Assembly: GCF_003002895.1 (NCBI RefSeq)
Contig: NZ_PVTI01000019.1
Span: 17,635 to 81,634, forward strand
Direction: 5' to 3'
DNA: 64,000 nt
DNA from: Knoellia remsis
GTDB taxonomy: Bacteria > Actinomycetota > Actinomycetes > Actinomycetales > Dermatophilaceae
A model generated the notes under the pieces. The model was not told the origin of the DNA. It did not search any database and worked only from the letters and a program-made list of their open reading frames with translations. Positions 45,517 to 54,314 of the stretch are shown piece after piece. Positions within the stretch are counted from its first letter, which is position 1; each line of letters begins with the position of its first letter. The translations under genes and the position numbers were made by a program.

Positions 45517-45584
45517 CGCGGATGAGAATGCCACGCAGATCCGGTATGCCGCGCATCGGCTCGCGAGGTGACCTCCCCCTCGAT

Positions 45585-45680
45585 GGGGTAGCCAGAGCCG
45601 CCGGGTCCGCACCGGTCGGGGTAGTCAGAGCCGCCGGGTCCCCACCGGTCGGGGTAGCCAGAGCCGCCGGGTCCGCGGGT
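45585..45680. repeat. Three 33-bp tandem repeats resembling the tRNA-Pro 3' end
   Basis: Units start at 45585, 45618 and 45651, each beginning GGGGTAGCCAGAGCCGCCGG (one copy has GTAGTC). TCGGGGTAGCCAGA in the third unit and its flank is identical to the first 14 plus-strand bases of the nearby tRNA-Pro gene (its 3' end). The repeats occupy most of the 254-base gap between ktrB and the tRNA. Confidence 0.75.
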
Positions 45681-45729
45681 CCGTCCCTGACCCCCGGGAC
45701 CCGGACTCCCATCATCCGGCTCCCCCACG

Positions 45730-45767
45730 ACGATGCCCGCGTGCGCTTCGCGCATCGCGGGCATCGT
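45730..45767. terminator. Hairpin directly after tRNA-Pro
   Basis: ACGATGCCCGCG and CGCGGGCATCGT form 12-base arms, extended inside by TGCGC/GCGCA around TTC with one bulged base. Its base is only three bases from the mature 3' end of the tRNA on the minus strand. Confidence 0.65.
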
Positions 45768-45770
45768 TCG

Positions 45771-45844
45771 TCGGGGTAGCCAGATTCGAACTGGCGACCT
45801 TCCGCTCCCAAAGCGGACGCGCTACCAAGCTGCGCCATACCCCG
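45771..45844 (-). tRNA. tRNA-Pro (anticodon TGG)
   Basis: Read on the minus strand, CGGGGTA pairs with TACCCCG to form the acceptor stem, with discriminator A. The D-arm is GCGCAGCTTGGTAGCGC. The anticodon arm CCGC-TTTGGGA-GCGG gives anticodon TGG. The T-arm contains GTTCGAATC. CCA is not encoded. Confidence 0.95.
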
Positions 45845-45982
45845 GTCGGCCGCGCGCGGCATACGACATGGTCGGGACACGAGGACGGTCCGACCGATTT
45901 CGGATCCCGCGCAGGCGGCCACTAGGCTAACCCCTGCTCCAGCGCCCACCGCGACCGTCTCGACTGCGGCAGGCAGGAGCGC

Positions 45983-46056
45983 GCGGGTGTAGCTCAATGG
46001 TAGAGCCTCAGTCTTCCAAACTGATTACGCGAGTTCGATTCTCGTCACCCGCTCCA
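45983..46056 (+). tRNA. tRNA-Gly (anticodon TCC)
   Basis: GCGGGTG pairs with CACCCGC, with discriminator T followed by an encoded CCA. The D-arm is GCTCAATGGTAGAGC. The anticodon arm CAGT-CTTCCAA-ACTG gives TCC, and the T-arm has GTTCGATTC. The tRNA lies just upstream of the convergent trmB, a tRNA methyltransferase gene. Confidence 0.96.
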
Positions 46057-46070
46057 CGCAGCAGCCGCGG

Positions 46071-46757
46071 TCAGTCCTGCCGCACAAGCAAGAGCTCGGT
46101 GACCGTGCGACCCGCGCGCCGACCCTTCGCCTCGAAGCCGTCCTGCGGACGCCACGCCGGCCGCTCCCCCTCGACGACACGCCACCCCCCGTGGTACGCG
46201 ACCTGCTCGCGCACGTGGGCGGCATACACGTCGTGGTCGGTCGCGATCCGCAGCACGCCACCGCGCTCGAGCCGGTCGGCGAGGAGGGTGAGCGTGTGCT
46301 GCTGTATGAACCGACGCTTCGCGTGCCGGGCCTTCGGCCACGGGTCGGGGAAGAAGAGGTGCACCGCGTGCAGCGAGCCGGTCGGGATGCGGTTCGTGAG
46401 CAGCGGCATCGCGTCACCGGGGTGGACCCAGAGGTTCGTCACGGCGTGCGGCTCGGCGGCGGCGAGCATGCGGGCGACGCCCGGGACGTGGACCTCGACG
46501 GTGAGGACGTCGTGCTCGGGGTGCGTGAGCGCGTAGGCGAGGGCGGCGGCTCCGTGACCGGAGCCGATCTCGAGCACGACGGGGGCGGCGCGGCCGAACC
46601 AGGCCTCGGGATCGAGGTCACCCGACTCCGGGATCGCATGGTGCGGGAGCAGCCGCTCCATCCGCTCGGCCGTGAGCGGCGAGTTGCGCCACCGGGGGGT
46701 GAAGGTCCGCACGCCCTCGCGGGGCGTGTGGTCGAGGGTCGGGTGCGCGTCGGACAC
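46071..46757 (-). CDS. trmB: tRNA (guanine-N7-)-methyltransferase
   Basis: A 228-residue SAM-dependent enzyme that makes m7G46 in tRNA. The SAM motif VVLEIGSGHGAA, the TVEVHVPGV strand and the family signature HLFFPDPWPKARHAKRRF are clear. A GTG start gives MSDAHPTLDHTPREGVRTF, and the RTFTPR segment is conserved in this family. Only 14 bases separate it from the convergent tRNA-Gly. Confidence 0.95.
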   Translation of the reverse strand: MSDAHPTLDHTPREGVRTFTPRWRNSPLTAERMERLLPHHAIPESGDLDPEAWFGRAAPVVLEIGSGHGAAALAYALTHPEHDVLTVEVHVPGVARMLAAAEPHAVTNLWVHPGDAMPLLTNRIPTGSLHAVHLFFPDPWPKARHAKRRFIQQHTLTLLADRLERGGVLRIATDHDVYAAHVREQVAYHGGWRVVEGERPAWRPQDGFEAKGRRAGRTVTELLLVRQD

Positions 46758-46994
46758 CGCACGAGGCTAACGGGTCCGGCCGTGCCCTCCTGACCCGTTC
46801 GGAGGGGGTTCCGCCAACCCTGCACTGGACAGCGGCGTGTCCTGCTACGGTCCCCCGACGAGTGTGGTACGCCGCGCGCGCTTCGCCATGCCCACCCACC
46901 GACCGTGTCCGGCTCGCCCCGACGCGGCCGCAAGGGATGGCGTGACGAGGCTCGGGTGGCGGCAGGGAGCACGACACGGAATCGAGGAACCCAC

Positions 46995-49900
46995 GTGAGC
47001 GACACGGAGAACGCCGAGAGCGGCGCGACGTCCGAGGACGTCCCGTGGTTCGACATCAGTGAGTGGTCGCTCCGCCGCAAGCTGGCGCTGGCGCTCGCCA
47101 TCCCCATGCTGCTCGCCGCGACGTTCGGGGGGATGCGCGTCGTCGGCGCCGCCCAGGACGCCGCGAACTTCGCCCAGCTCAAGTCCCGGGTCGGAGTGCT
47201 CCAGCCCACGGTCCGCCTCGTCGACAGCACGTCCGCCATGGTCGTGGCCGGCCGGGGGGCCGACCCGGGGGCGGTGCAACGCACCCGCACGGCATTCGAC
47301 GCGGCCGCGGTGGACCTGCGCTCGGCGATCGGCGACTCCGGCATCGGCGAGGAGCAGACGACGGCGCTCACTCAGGCGCTCGCCGCCGCCCAGGGGCTGC
47401 GCGACTCGCCCGCCGACGCCCCGGCCGCCACGGTGTCGTCGCAGTTCGGCGAGCTCGTGACGCTCGTCGGCCCGGTCCTCAGCAACCTCACCGGTGAGAC
47501 CTCGGACACCCGGCTGACGACGATCCGCGACATCCTCGCGGGCCAGGTGGCGCTCACCGAGCAGCGGCTCCTCACAACGTCCCGCGACGGCCTGCAGAAG
47601 GTCGATGCCCTCGCCCTCGGCAACGCCATCGGCGAGGAGGCCACCGCCATCACCGCACTCGAGGGCAGCCTCGGCGCGACGAACAGCTTCGTCGACGCCC
47701 TCGCGTCCGGCAACGAGCTGCGGCTCACGGCGGCCCCGGAGGTCGCCGCGGGCACCTCCGCTCTCCCCCGCGCGCAGGACGCGTCCAGCGTCTACACCAA
47801 CCTTGCGGACCGCGTCACGGGCGACGTCGTCGAGACGATGTCGGATCGGGCTGCGGACGCGCGGGCCACGGCGATCCGCGACTCGATCTTCACCCTCGGC
47901 CTGCTCGCCGTCGCCGTCGGGCTCGCGCTCGCCGTCGCGAGGATGCTGCTCGACCCGATCCGCCGTGTGCGCGAGGGCGCGCTGGACATCGCGCAGGTCC
48001 AGCTGCCGGCGGCGCTCACCGACATCCGCGCCGGCAAGGTCCCCGCACCGGTCGAGCCACTCCCGGTCCACACCGGTGAGGAGACCGGTCAGCTCGCCCG
48101 TGCCGTCGACACCCTGCACAGCGAAGCCATCCACCTCGCCACCGAGCAGGCCCGGCTGCGTGAACAGGTCCGGGCGATGTTCGAGACGCTCTCGCGGCGC
48201 AGCACCTCGCTCGTCAACCAGCAGCTCGGCGTCATCGAGAACCTCGAGCGCGAGGAGGACGACCCGCGCCGACTCGAGAGCCTCTTCCGCCTCGACCACC
48301 TCGCGGCCCGGATCCGCCGGAACGGAGACAGCCTGCTCGTCCTCGCCGGCGCGCCGTCGCGCACCATCGCCGGAGCCGACCTCCCGCTCGGCGACGTCGT
48401 GCGCGCCGCGATCTCGGAGGTGCAGGACTACCAGCGCGTGCGGCTCTCGGTCACCGACCTCGTCATCCCTGCCGAGGCGGCGCCGGACCTCGTCCACCTC
48501 TTCGCCGAGCTCATCGACAACGCGCTCGCCTACTCGCCGCCGGAGAGCCGGGTCAACGTGCTCACCCTCCGCGGCGTCGATGGCGGCACCCTCGTCGAGA
48601 TCGTCGACCAGGGCCTCGGCATGACCCCCGAGGACATGTCGGCCACGAACGCCTCGCTCGTCACCGGCGGGGAGGTCACCACCGAGACAGCGCGCCGGAT
48701 GGGCCTCTACGTCGTGGGCCAGCTCGCCGCCCGCCACGGCGTCACGGTCCACCTGAGGGCCAACCCCGACGGAAGCGGGACGATCGCGTCCGTCATGCTG
48801 CCGTCGGCGTTGCTCAACCCGACGCAGGCCGCTCCGGAACCGTCGACCGGGGCGACCGACGGCGACGACGTGACGGTCCTGCAGCCGTCGGCCGACCCCG
48901 GCTCGCCCGAGGCAACCGGGGCGCCCGCCGGCTCCCCGACAGGTCGACCGCGCCTCACCGCCGTACCCGGCCAGCTGTCCACCCTCCGTTCCGAGCTGGC
49001 CACCCGGGTGAACCCCATCACCGGGCCCATGCCCCGCATCACCCCGACCATGCTGCCCCCGGTCGTGGGCACACCGCCGGCTGTCGACGGGGCTGAGACC
49101 CGCGCCGACTCGGGACCACTCGACGACACCGGGCCGCAGTCCACGCAGACGGACGACGTCGCGGCCGGCTCCGAGTCCGGCCTGCCCCGGCGGCGCCCCG
49201 GGGCCACCGGCGCGGGGGCCGCGCCCTTCGGCACCGACGCGAGCCCAGCGGGTCCGGCCCGACCAGCGTGGGCCGTCCGCAAGCCGGCCGCGCCCACCGA
49301 CACCTCCGCGGAGACCCCCTCCGACGCCGGTCGGGGCGACGGCTCGCTGCCTGCCCTGCCGCGGCGTGATGGGTTCGGCGCGCTGGGTGCGCTCCGGGCC
49401 CGTGAGGCCGAGGGCGCCGAGGCCACCAAGGCCGCCAAGGCCGCCAAGGCCGGCGAGGACTCACTGACGCGGCCGAACGCTCCGGCGTCGACCCAGCCGG
49501 CCCCGGCCCCTGCCCCCGACACGGGGGCCGACGACGAGCGCACCTGGTCGGAGGCGGACTTCCCGGCGGCCGATCCTCACGACCCCAGCCAGCCGACCCC
49601 GCTCGCCGAGACCCCCATCTTCACGGATCTCCAGTCGAGCTGGCTCACCGAGAACGACGACGAGCTGCCCTGGGCGAGCGAGTCGATCGACGAGGGGTGG
49701 CTCGCGGCCGAGCGGGTCGCGGCCAAGGAGGTCGACAGCTCCGCCGGCACGTCCGCCAGCGGGCTCCCCGTGCGCCGCCCCGGCTCGAGCCTCGTGCCCG
49801 GCCAGACGGGTGTCGGGCGGCACGCGGCAACCGCTCGCGACCCCGAGGCCATCCGGGCCCACCTCAACCGCCACCTCGCCGGCGTCCGCCGTGGCCGCCT

Positions 49901-50072
49901 GGAGGGGAGCACCGACAGCTCGGGGTCGACCGGCGAACCGGCCGGCAACGGGGCCGGTGTGGCGACGGACGCCGCACCTGACGACGACGCCATGGTCACC
50001 ACCGTCGGGGCGACCGGACCGGCCGACCCGACGACGCAGCCGACGAGAGACGAGGAGCGGGACCGCTCATGA
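46995..50072 (+). CDS. cvnA: Conservon sensor histidine kinase-like protein CvnA
   Basis: A 1025-residue membrane protein, first of a conservon. Two membrane segments (about 25-46 and 300-318) enclose an extracytoplasmic nitrate-sensor-like helical domain. A HAMP linker and a kinase part follow, with [20 protein letters not shown], the N-box [12 protein letters not shown] and the G-boxes VDQGLGMT and [10 protein letters not shown]. The last 400 residues are Pro/Ala-rich and disordered. In Streptomyces the CvnA-D proteins form a G-protein-coupled-like complex at the membrane. GTG start; stop overlaps cvnB. Confidence 0.9.
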   Translation: MSDTENAESGATSEDVPWFDISEWSLRRKLALALAIPMLLAATFGGMRVVGAAQDAANFAQLKSRVGVLQPTVRLVDSTSAMVVAGRGADPGAVQRTRTAFDAAAVDLRSAIGDSGIGEEQTTALTQALAAAQGLRDSPADAPAATVSSQFGELVTLVGPVLSNLTGETSDTRLTTIRDILAGQVALTEQRLLTTSRDGLQKVDALALGNAIGEEATAITALEGSLGATNSFVDALASGNELRLTAAPEVAAGTSALPRAQDASSVYTNLADRVTGDVVETMSDRAADARATAIRDSIFTLGLLAVAVGLALAVARMLLDPIRRVREGALDIAQVQLPAALTDIRAGKVPAPVEPLPVHTGEETGQLARAVDTLHSEAIHLATEQARLREQVRAMFETLSRRSTSLVNQQLGVIENLEREEDDPRRLESLFRLDHLAARIRRNGDSLLVLAGAPSRTIAGADLPLGDVVRAAISEVQDYQRVRLSVTDLVIPAEAAPDLVHLFAELIDNALAYSPPESRVNVLTLRGVDGGTLVEIVDQGLGMTPEDMSATNASLVTGGEVTTETARRMGLYVVGQLAARHGVTVHLRANPDGSGTIASVMLPSALLNPTQAAPEPSTGATDGDDVTVLQPSADPGSPEATGAPAGSPTGRPRLTAVPGQLSTLRSELATRVNPITGPMPRITPTMLPPVVGTPPAVDGAETRADSGPLDDTGPQSTQTDDVAAGSESGLPRRRPGATGAGAAPFGTDASPAGPARPAWAVRKPAAPTDTSAETPSDAGRGDGSLPALPRRDGFGALGALRAREAEGAEATKAAKAAKAGEDSLTRPNAPASTQPAPAPAPDTGADDERTWSEADFPAADPHDPSQPTPLAETPIFTDLQSSWLTENDDELPWASESIDEGWLAAERVAAKEVDSSAGTSASGLPVRRPGSSLVPGQTGVGRHAATARDPEAIRAHLNRHLAGVRRGRLEGSTDSSGSTGEPAGNGAGVATDAAPDDDAMVTTVGATGPADPTTQPTRDEERDRS

Positions 50073-50512
50073 CCGAGTACTCGGGTACCTACAACGGGGC
50101 CACTGCCACCGGAACGACGACGGGACGCAACCTCGACTGGGTCGTCTCCCGGTTCGTCGACGACGTCGCGGGCGCGACCCACGCGATCCTCGTCTCCGCC
50201 GACGGACTCCTCGTCGCCGGGAGCTCGCGCCTGCCCGCCGACCGCGCGGAGCAGATGGCTGCCGTCTCGTCCGGACTGGCCAGCCTCGCGACCGGTGCGG
50301 CCCAGCTCTTCGATGGTGGCGCGGTGCTCCAGACCGTCGTCGAGATGGAGCGCGGCTACCTCCTCCTCATGAGCGTCGGTGACGGCTCGCACCTCGCAGT
50401 CCTCACCGCCGCTGACGCCGACCTCGGACAGGTCGGCTACGAGATGGCCCTCCTCGTCCAGCGGGTGGGCCCGATGATCCAGGCCGAGGCACGCGGCCTC
50501 GGCCACGGCTGA
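50069..50512 (+). CDS. cvnB: Roadblock/LC7 domain protein CvnB
   Basis: A 147-residue protein of the roadblock/LC7 fold ([40 protein letters not shown]), which regulates small GTPases. Its ATG overlaps the cvnA stop by four bases. It is the second gene of the standard conservon order and probably links the kinase-like protein to CvnD. Confidence 0.94.
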   Translation: MTEYSGTYNGATATGTTTGRNLDWVVSRFVDDVAGATHAILVSADGLLVAGSSRLPADRAEQMAAVSSGLASLATGAAQLFDGGAVLQTVVEMERGYLLLMSVGDGSHLAVLTAADADLGQVGYEMALLVQRVGPMIQAEARGLGHG

Positions 50513-50523
50513 CGGATGCCGCC

Positions 50524-50970
50524 ATGGCCGACAACTCTCCCCGACCGCGACCCGACCGATCCGACGGGCTCGACCGACCCGTCCGACCCGGACGCCCCGA
50601 CGACCACGAGGACGAGCACACCCCCCTCGCTGGCATCGTTCGCCCGTACGCCCTGACCTCCGGACGCACCCACAGCTCGGTCGACCTGCCCGTCGAGGCT
50701 CTCGTCGAAAGCCTCCCCCGTGCCGACGACCACGACTGGACCGGGCAGGACCAGGTCGCCGCGATCGTCGCCGCCTGCGACGAGCGCACCTCCGTCGCCG
50801 AGGTGTCGGCGCAGGTCGGTCTACCCATCGGCGTCGTCCGGGTGCTCCTCGGCGACCTCGTCGAGCAGGGCTTCGTCACAGTCTCCTCCGCCACCCTCAC
50901 CGACGCCTCGAGTGTCGGCGAGCGCCGGAGCCTCATCGAAAGGACCCTCCGTGGACTTCGCGCCATCTAG
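50524..50970 (+). CDS. cvnC: DUF742 domain protein CvnC
   Basis: A 148-residue DUF742 protein with the family pattern VRPYALTSGRTHSSVDLPVE and a winged-helix-like second half (ERTSVAEVSAQVGLPIGVVR). It lies third in the conservon, twelve bases after cvnB. Its 3' end overlaps the GTG of cvnD by twenty bases. Confidence 0.93.
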   Translation: MADNSPRPRPDRSDGLDRPVRPGRPDDHEDEHTPLAGIVRPYALTSGRTHSSVDLPVEALVESLPRADDHDWTGQDQVAAIVAACDERTSVAEVSAQVGLPIGVVRVLLGDLVEQGFVTVSSATLTDASSVGERRSLIERTLRGLRAI

Positions 50971-51559
50971 GTCGGCCTCCGCCGGCGCCGCGTCGACGAA
51001 GATCGTCGTCGCCGGTGGCTTCGGGGTCGGCAAGACGACGCTCGTCGGGACGGTCTCGGAGATCCTGCCGCTGCGCACCGAGGCGCTCGTCACCAAGGAG
51101 TCGGTCGGCGTCGACGACCTCACGAACACTCCGAACAAGTCGTCGACGACCGTCGCGATGGACTTCGGCAGGATCACGCTCGGTGACGACCTCGTCCTCT
51201 ATCTCTTCGGGACGCCGGGTCAGCGCCGCTTCTGGTTCATGTGGGACGACCTCGTCCGTGGCGCCATCGGGGCAGTCATCCTCGTCGACACCGATCGGCT
51301 GGACGAGGCCTTCGCGGCGGTCGACTACTTCGAGGCCAAGGGCCTGCCGTTCATCGTCGCGGTCAACGAGTTCGACGGCGCCCGTCGCTACCCCCTCGAG
51401 GAGGTGCGGGACGCTCTCGCCCTGCCGCCGCACACGCCCGTCATGGCGATCGACGCCCGCGAGCGCGAGTCGGCGAAGGCGGCGCTCATCCGCGTCACCG
51501 AGTACGCCCTCGAGCAGCTCGTCGGCGGGCAGCGTCAGCCGTCGATGGGCGCGAGCTGA
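50951..51559 (+). CDS. cvnD: GTP-binding protein CvnD
   Basis: A 202-residue small GTPase, last gene of the conservon. The P-loop is GGFGVGKTTLVGTV, switch II is LFGTPGQRRFWF and the base-recognition motif is AVNEFDG (N-x-x-D replaced by NEFD). The GTG start has AGGA seven bases upstream and lies inside cvnC. CvnD proteins bind GTP and are controlled by the roadblock partner. Confidence 0.93.
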   Translation: MDFAPSRSASAGAASTKIVVAGGFGVGKTTLVGTVSEILPLRTEALVTKESVGVDDLTNTPNKSSTTVAMDFGRITLGDDLVLYLFGTPGQRRFWFMWDDLVRGAIGAVILVDTDRLDEAFAAVDYFEAKGLPFIVAVNEFDGARRYPLEEVRDALALPPHTPVMAIDARERESAKAALIRVTEYALEQLVGGQRQPSMGAS

Positions 51560-51572
51560 CAAGACGCGTTCC

Positions 51573-51644
51573 GGCTCGCGAGCCGTCGCGTGCTTCGTGG
51601 GCCGGTTCGATCCGGCCGACGAACGACGGCGCGGCTCGCGAGCC
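51573..51644. terminator. Nested hairpins after the conservon
   Basis: The palindrome GGCTCGCGAGCC occurs at 51573-51584 and 51633-51644. Between them GGCCGG-TTCGAT-CCGGCC forms a hairpin, extended by TTCGT/ACGAA. This probably ends the cvn transcript. The rest of the gap to 51794 holds four GTATGCC words, three of them in a degenerate repeat with GCCGGCCGCGC or GCCGTCCGCGC, and no gene. Confidence 0.55.
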
Positions 51645-51794
51645 GTCTTGCGCAGCCGTATGCCGGCCGCGCGCCACTGTGCCGCCGTATGCCGGCCGCG
51701 CACCGCTCGGGCAGGCGTATGCCGTCCGCGCCGCTCACCAGTGCCGGCCGCGCACCTCTGTGCCCACCGTATGCCGGGGTGCCCCCGGCTCAGC

Positions 51795-52907
51795 TCAGCG
51801 GCGGGTGATGACGAAGACGGCCCGGTCGTCGTCCTCGCCGGAGCGGGCCGAGGACACGACGGCCTCGGCGACCGACCCGCTCGCGCGGACGATGGCGTCG
51901 GAGGCGGCACCCAGCATGCGGTCGGTGCCCTCGGTGAGGTCGTGCCCGCGGGACTCGATGATGCCGTCGGAGTAGATCATCAGCGCGTCGCCCATGTCGA
52001 GAGTGCCGTGGGTGCGCGTGAACGAGACGCCGTGCATGATCCCGAGGACCGGGCCCCGACCGCCCTCGAGGACCTCCCACGTGCCGCTGCCGACGTCGTA
52101 GTGCGCCGCCGACGGATGCCCGGCGTTGCCGACGGAGAACTCGCCGGTGTCGAGGTTGATGTCGACGTGCACCGCGGTGGCGAAGCCCTCCTCCCAGCCC
52201 TGCCGGACGAGGTAGGTGTTCGCCGCGTCGAGGAACTCGCGCGGCGGCAGCGAGCCGAGGAGGGCGCCGAGGGCACCGCACAGGAGCATCGAGCGGGTCC
52301 CCGCCTCGCGGCCCTTGCCGCTGACGTCGACGAGGGCGACCTCGAGGTGGCGCCCGTCGTGGGTGCGGTCGGCGACCATGAAGTCCCCGGAGAAGCCCTC
52401 GCCGTAGGCGGAGTGCACCTCGCTCTCCGCGGTCCACCCGCTCGGCAGGCCGGGCAGCGTCGCCGCGCGGGCGATGCGGTCCCGCAGGTCGACGAAGAGG
52501 TTCTCGCCGTGGAAGCCCGTCGACCCGACCCGCACTCGCGACGACGCGACGATGACCATCATCACCATGAGCGCGCACAGTGACGCCGCGGTGAGGGTGA
52601 CGGCGGTGACGCCCATCGGCAGCCGCGGGGCCGCGGTGCACAGGCCGACGACGATGATGATGTAGAGCGCGACGAGGTGCCGGTGCGGCAGGTAGAGCCC
52701 ACTCAGCAGGATGAACGGCGCGAGCGCGACGAGGGGCACCCGTGTCGGCCAGGCCACGACGGCGAGGACGAAGACGAACGCCAGCAGGACGAGCAGCGAG
52801 AAGACCAGCCGGTCACGGCGCGGTCCGGCGGAGGCCACCACCGGGCCGAGCCGTCGGGTGAGCGTCGTGGGATCCCTGCGCGACAGGACGCTGAGGTCCG
52901 TGGCCAC
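51795..52907 (-). CDS. Membrane SpoIIE-type PP2C phosphatase
   Basis: A 370-residue protein with about four membrane segments (33-125) and a cytoplasmic SpoIIE/PP2C domain with the metal-binding pattern GEGFSGDFMVA, VALVDVSGKG, AGHPSAAHY and MIYSDGIIESRG. Such enzymes dephosphorylate anti-anti-sigma factors or other Ser/Thr-phosphorylated partners. It faces the conservon convergently. No sigma factor or anti-sigma gene is present nearby, so its partner is elsewhere. Confidence 0.9.
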   Translation of the reverse strand: MATDLSVLSRRDPTTLTRRLGPVVASAGPRRDRLVFSLLVLLAFVFVLAVVAWPTRVPLVALAPFILLSGLYLPHRHLVALYIIIVVGLCTAAPRLPMGVTAVTLTAASLCALMVMMVIVASSRVRVGSTGFHGENLFVDLRDRIARAATLPGLPSGWTAESEVHSAYGEGFSGDFMVADRTHDGRHLEVALVDVSGKGREAGTRSMLLCGALGALLGSLPPREFLDAANTYLVRQGWEEGFATAVHVDINLDTGEFSVGNAGHPSAAHYDVGSGTWEVLEGGRGPVLGIMHGVSFTRTHGTLDMGDALMIYSDGIIESRGHDLTEGTDRMLGAASDAIVRASGSVAEAVVSSARSGEDDDRAVFVITRR

Positions 52908-53023
52908 CAGCTGTGTCTCCTGTTCCTGGGCAGCACTGCGGGGTCACAGTAACTCACCAGTAGCCCACGCGGAAGACCCGCGGCGCTGGGCCATCCGGGC
53001 TGGTCAGCGCCGGTGCGGAGGCC

Positions 53024-53491
53024 TCAGGGCAGGTCGGGCAGGCTGCCGTCCCGCTCGTACGCGCTGACCATGTCGATACGCCGCTGGTGGCGCTCCTCGC
53101 CGGAGAACGCGGTGCTGAGGAAGATGCGCACCATCGAGCGCGCCTCCTCCACGGTGTTCATCCGGCCGCCGATGGAGATGACCTGCGCGTCGTTGTGCTC
53201 GCGCGCGAGCTGGGCGAGCTCGTCGTTGTAGCACAGCGCGGCCCGGACGCCCTCGACCTTGTTCGCGGCCATCTGCTCGCCGTTGCCGGAGCCGCCGAGG
53301 ACGATGCCGAGCGATCCGGGCTCCTCCGCGACCGCGCGCGCCGCGCGCAGGACGAAGACCGGGTAGTCGTCCTGCGGGTCGAGCTCGAAGGGGCCGTGGT
53401 TGGTCACCTCATGCCCCTCCTCCTCGAGGAAGCCGATGAGGTCCTGCTGCAGGTCGTATGCCGCGTGGTCGCCGCCGATGTGGACGCGCAT
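53024..53491 (-). CDS. rpiB: Ribose-5-phosphate isomerase B
   Basis: A 155-residue enzyme of the pentose phosphate pathway. HIGGDHAAYDLQ at the N-terminus binds the phosphate. The segment VLGGSGNGEQMAANKV is the mycobacterial type, in which Glu replaces the catalytic Cys of the E. coli enzyme. It lies upstream of nothing coupled, 60 bases after the DsbA-family gene on the same strand, possibly in one unit with it. Confidence 0.93.
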   Translation of the reverse strand: MRVHIGGDHAAYDLQQDLIGFLEEEGHEVTNHGPFELDPQDDYPVFVLRAARAVAEEPGSLGIVLGGSGNGEQMAANKVEGVRAALCYNDELAQLAREHNDAQVISIGGRMNTVEEARSMVRIFLSTAFSGEERHQRRIDMVSAYERDGSLPDLP

Positions 53492-53551
53492 CGTGGGGGT
53501 GCCTTCCGTGGTGGGTCGAAGCGAGGGTCGGGAACGCCGGAGGGGTCGGGC

Positions 53552-54163
53552 TCAGTCGAACTGCGGGTCGGCGTCGCGGGTGCGCTTGAGCTCGTAGAAC
53601 CCGGGCGTGTTCGCGACGAGGACGCAGCCGTCCCAGAGCTTGCCGGCCGCCTCGCCCTTGGGGGCGGGGGTGACGACGGGGCCGAAGAACGCGACACCGT
53701 CGACGGCGACGACGGGCGTGCCGACGTCGTCACCGACGAGGTCGAGCGCCTGCTGCGTCGAGGCCCGCATCTGCTCGTCGTACTCGTCGGTGTCGGCGAA
53801 CCGCGCGAGGTCGGCAGGCAGCCCGGCCCCCTCGAGCCCGATCCGGATGGCCTCGGCGTAGTCCTTGGTGCCGCCGGGGTGGATCGCCGTGCCGATGGCG
53901 TCGTAGAGCGGCTTGACGGCCTCCTGCCCGTGCAGCTCGCGGGCGGCCGTGACGACGCGGGCCGGACCCCAGCCGCGGTCGAGCATCGCGCGGTAGTCGT
54001 CGGGCAGGTCACGTCCCTCGTTGAGGACGGCGAGGCTGAACGGGTGCCACGTGACGTCGACGGGGCGGACCTGCTCGACCTCACCCATCCAGCGCGAGGT
54101 CATCCACGCCCACGGGCACAGCGGGTCGAACCAGAAGTCGGCGGAGTGGCGCGTGTCGCTCAT
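53552..54163 (-). CDS. DsbA family protein of the Rv2466c (mycothiol-dependent) type
   Basis: A 203-residue thioredoxin-fold protein very similar in layout to mycobacterial Rv2466c: FWFDPLCPWAWMTSRWM at the active site, VGDDVGTPVVAVDGVAFFGPV with the cis-Pro, and the ending ELKRTRDADPQFD. The active site is CPWA rather than CPWC, so only one thiol is present, as in monothiol mycoredoxin-like enzymes. It may reduce disulfides or nitro compounds with mycothiol. Confidence 0.88.
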   Translation of the reverse strand: MSDTRHSADFWFDPLCPWAWMTSRWMGEVEQVRPVDVTWHPFSLAVLNEGRDLPDDYRAMLDRGWGPARVVTAARELHGQEAVKPLYDAIGTAIHPGGTKDYAEAIRIGLEGAGLPADLARFADTDEYDEQMRASTQQALDLVGDDVGTPVVAVDGVAFFGPVVTPAPKGEAAGKLWDGCVLVANTPGFYELKRTRDADPQFD

Positions 54164-54314
54164 GCGCTCATCGTGCCACTCCCCTTCTGCCCCGGGGCGG
54201 GCAGCACCGTCGGCGGCGCGTGCGAGGATGGCGAGGAGCCGGCCGAGGGCGCGCCTCGCGACGCCGCGGCCACGGCGAACCCCGCCAGACCACACGCCAG
54301 ATCAGGAGATCCCT

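Noticed and set aside
45585..45680. CRISPR-like array near tRNA-Pro
   Set aside because: Three directly adjacent 33-base units without spacers and with no cas genes in the window.
45585..46056. Integrated element at the tRNA genes
   Set aside because: No integrase, excisionase or phage gene is present between or beside the tRNAs; only the short repeats remain.
46845..48752. Long minus-strand frame opposite cvnA
   Set aside because: Antisense shadow of the kinase-like gene, with no motif and Arg/Glu-rich composition.
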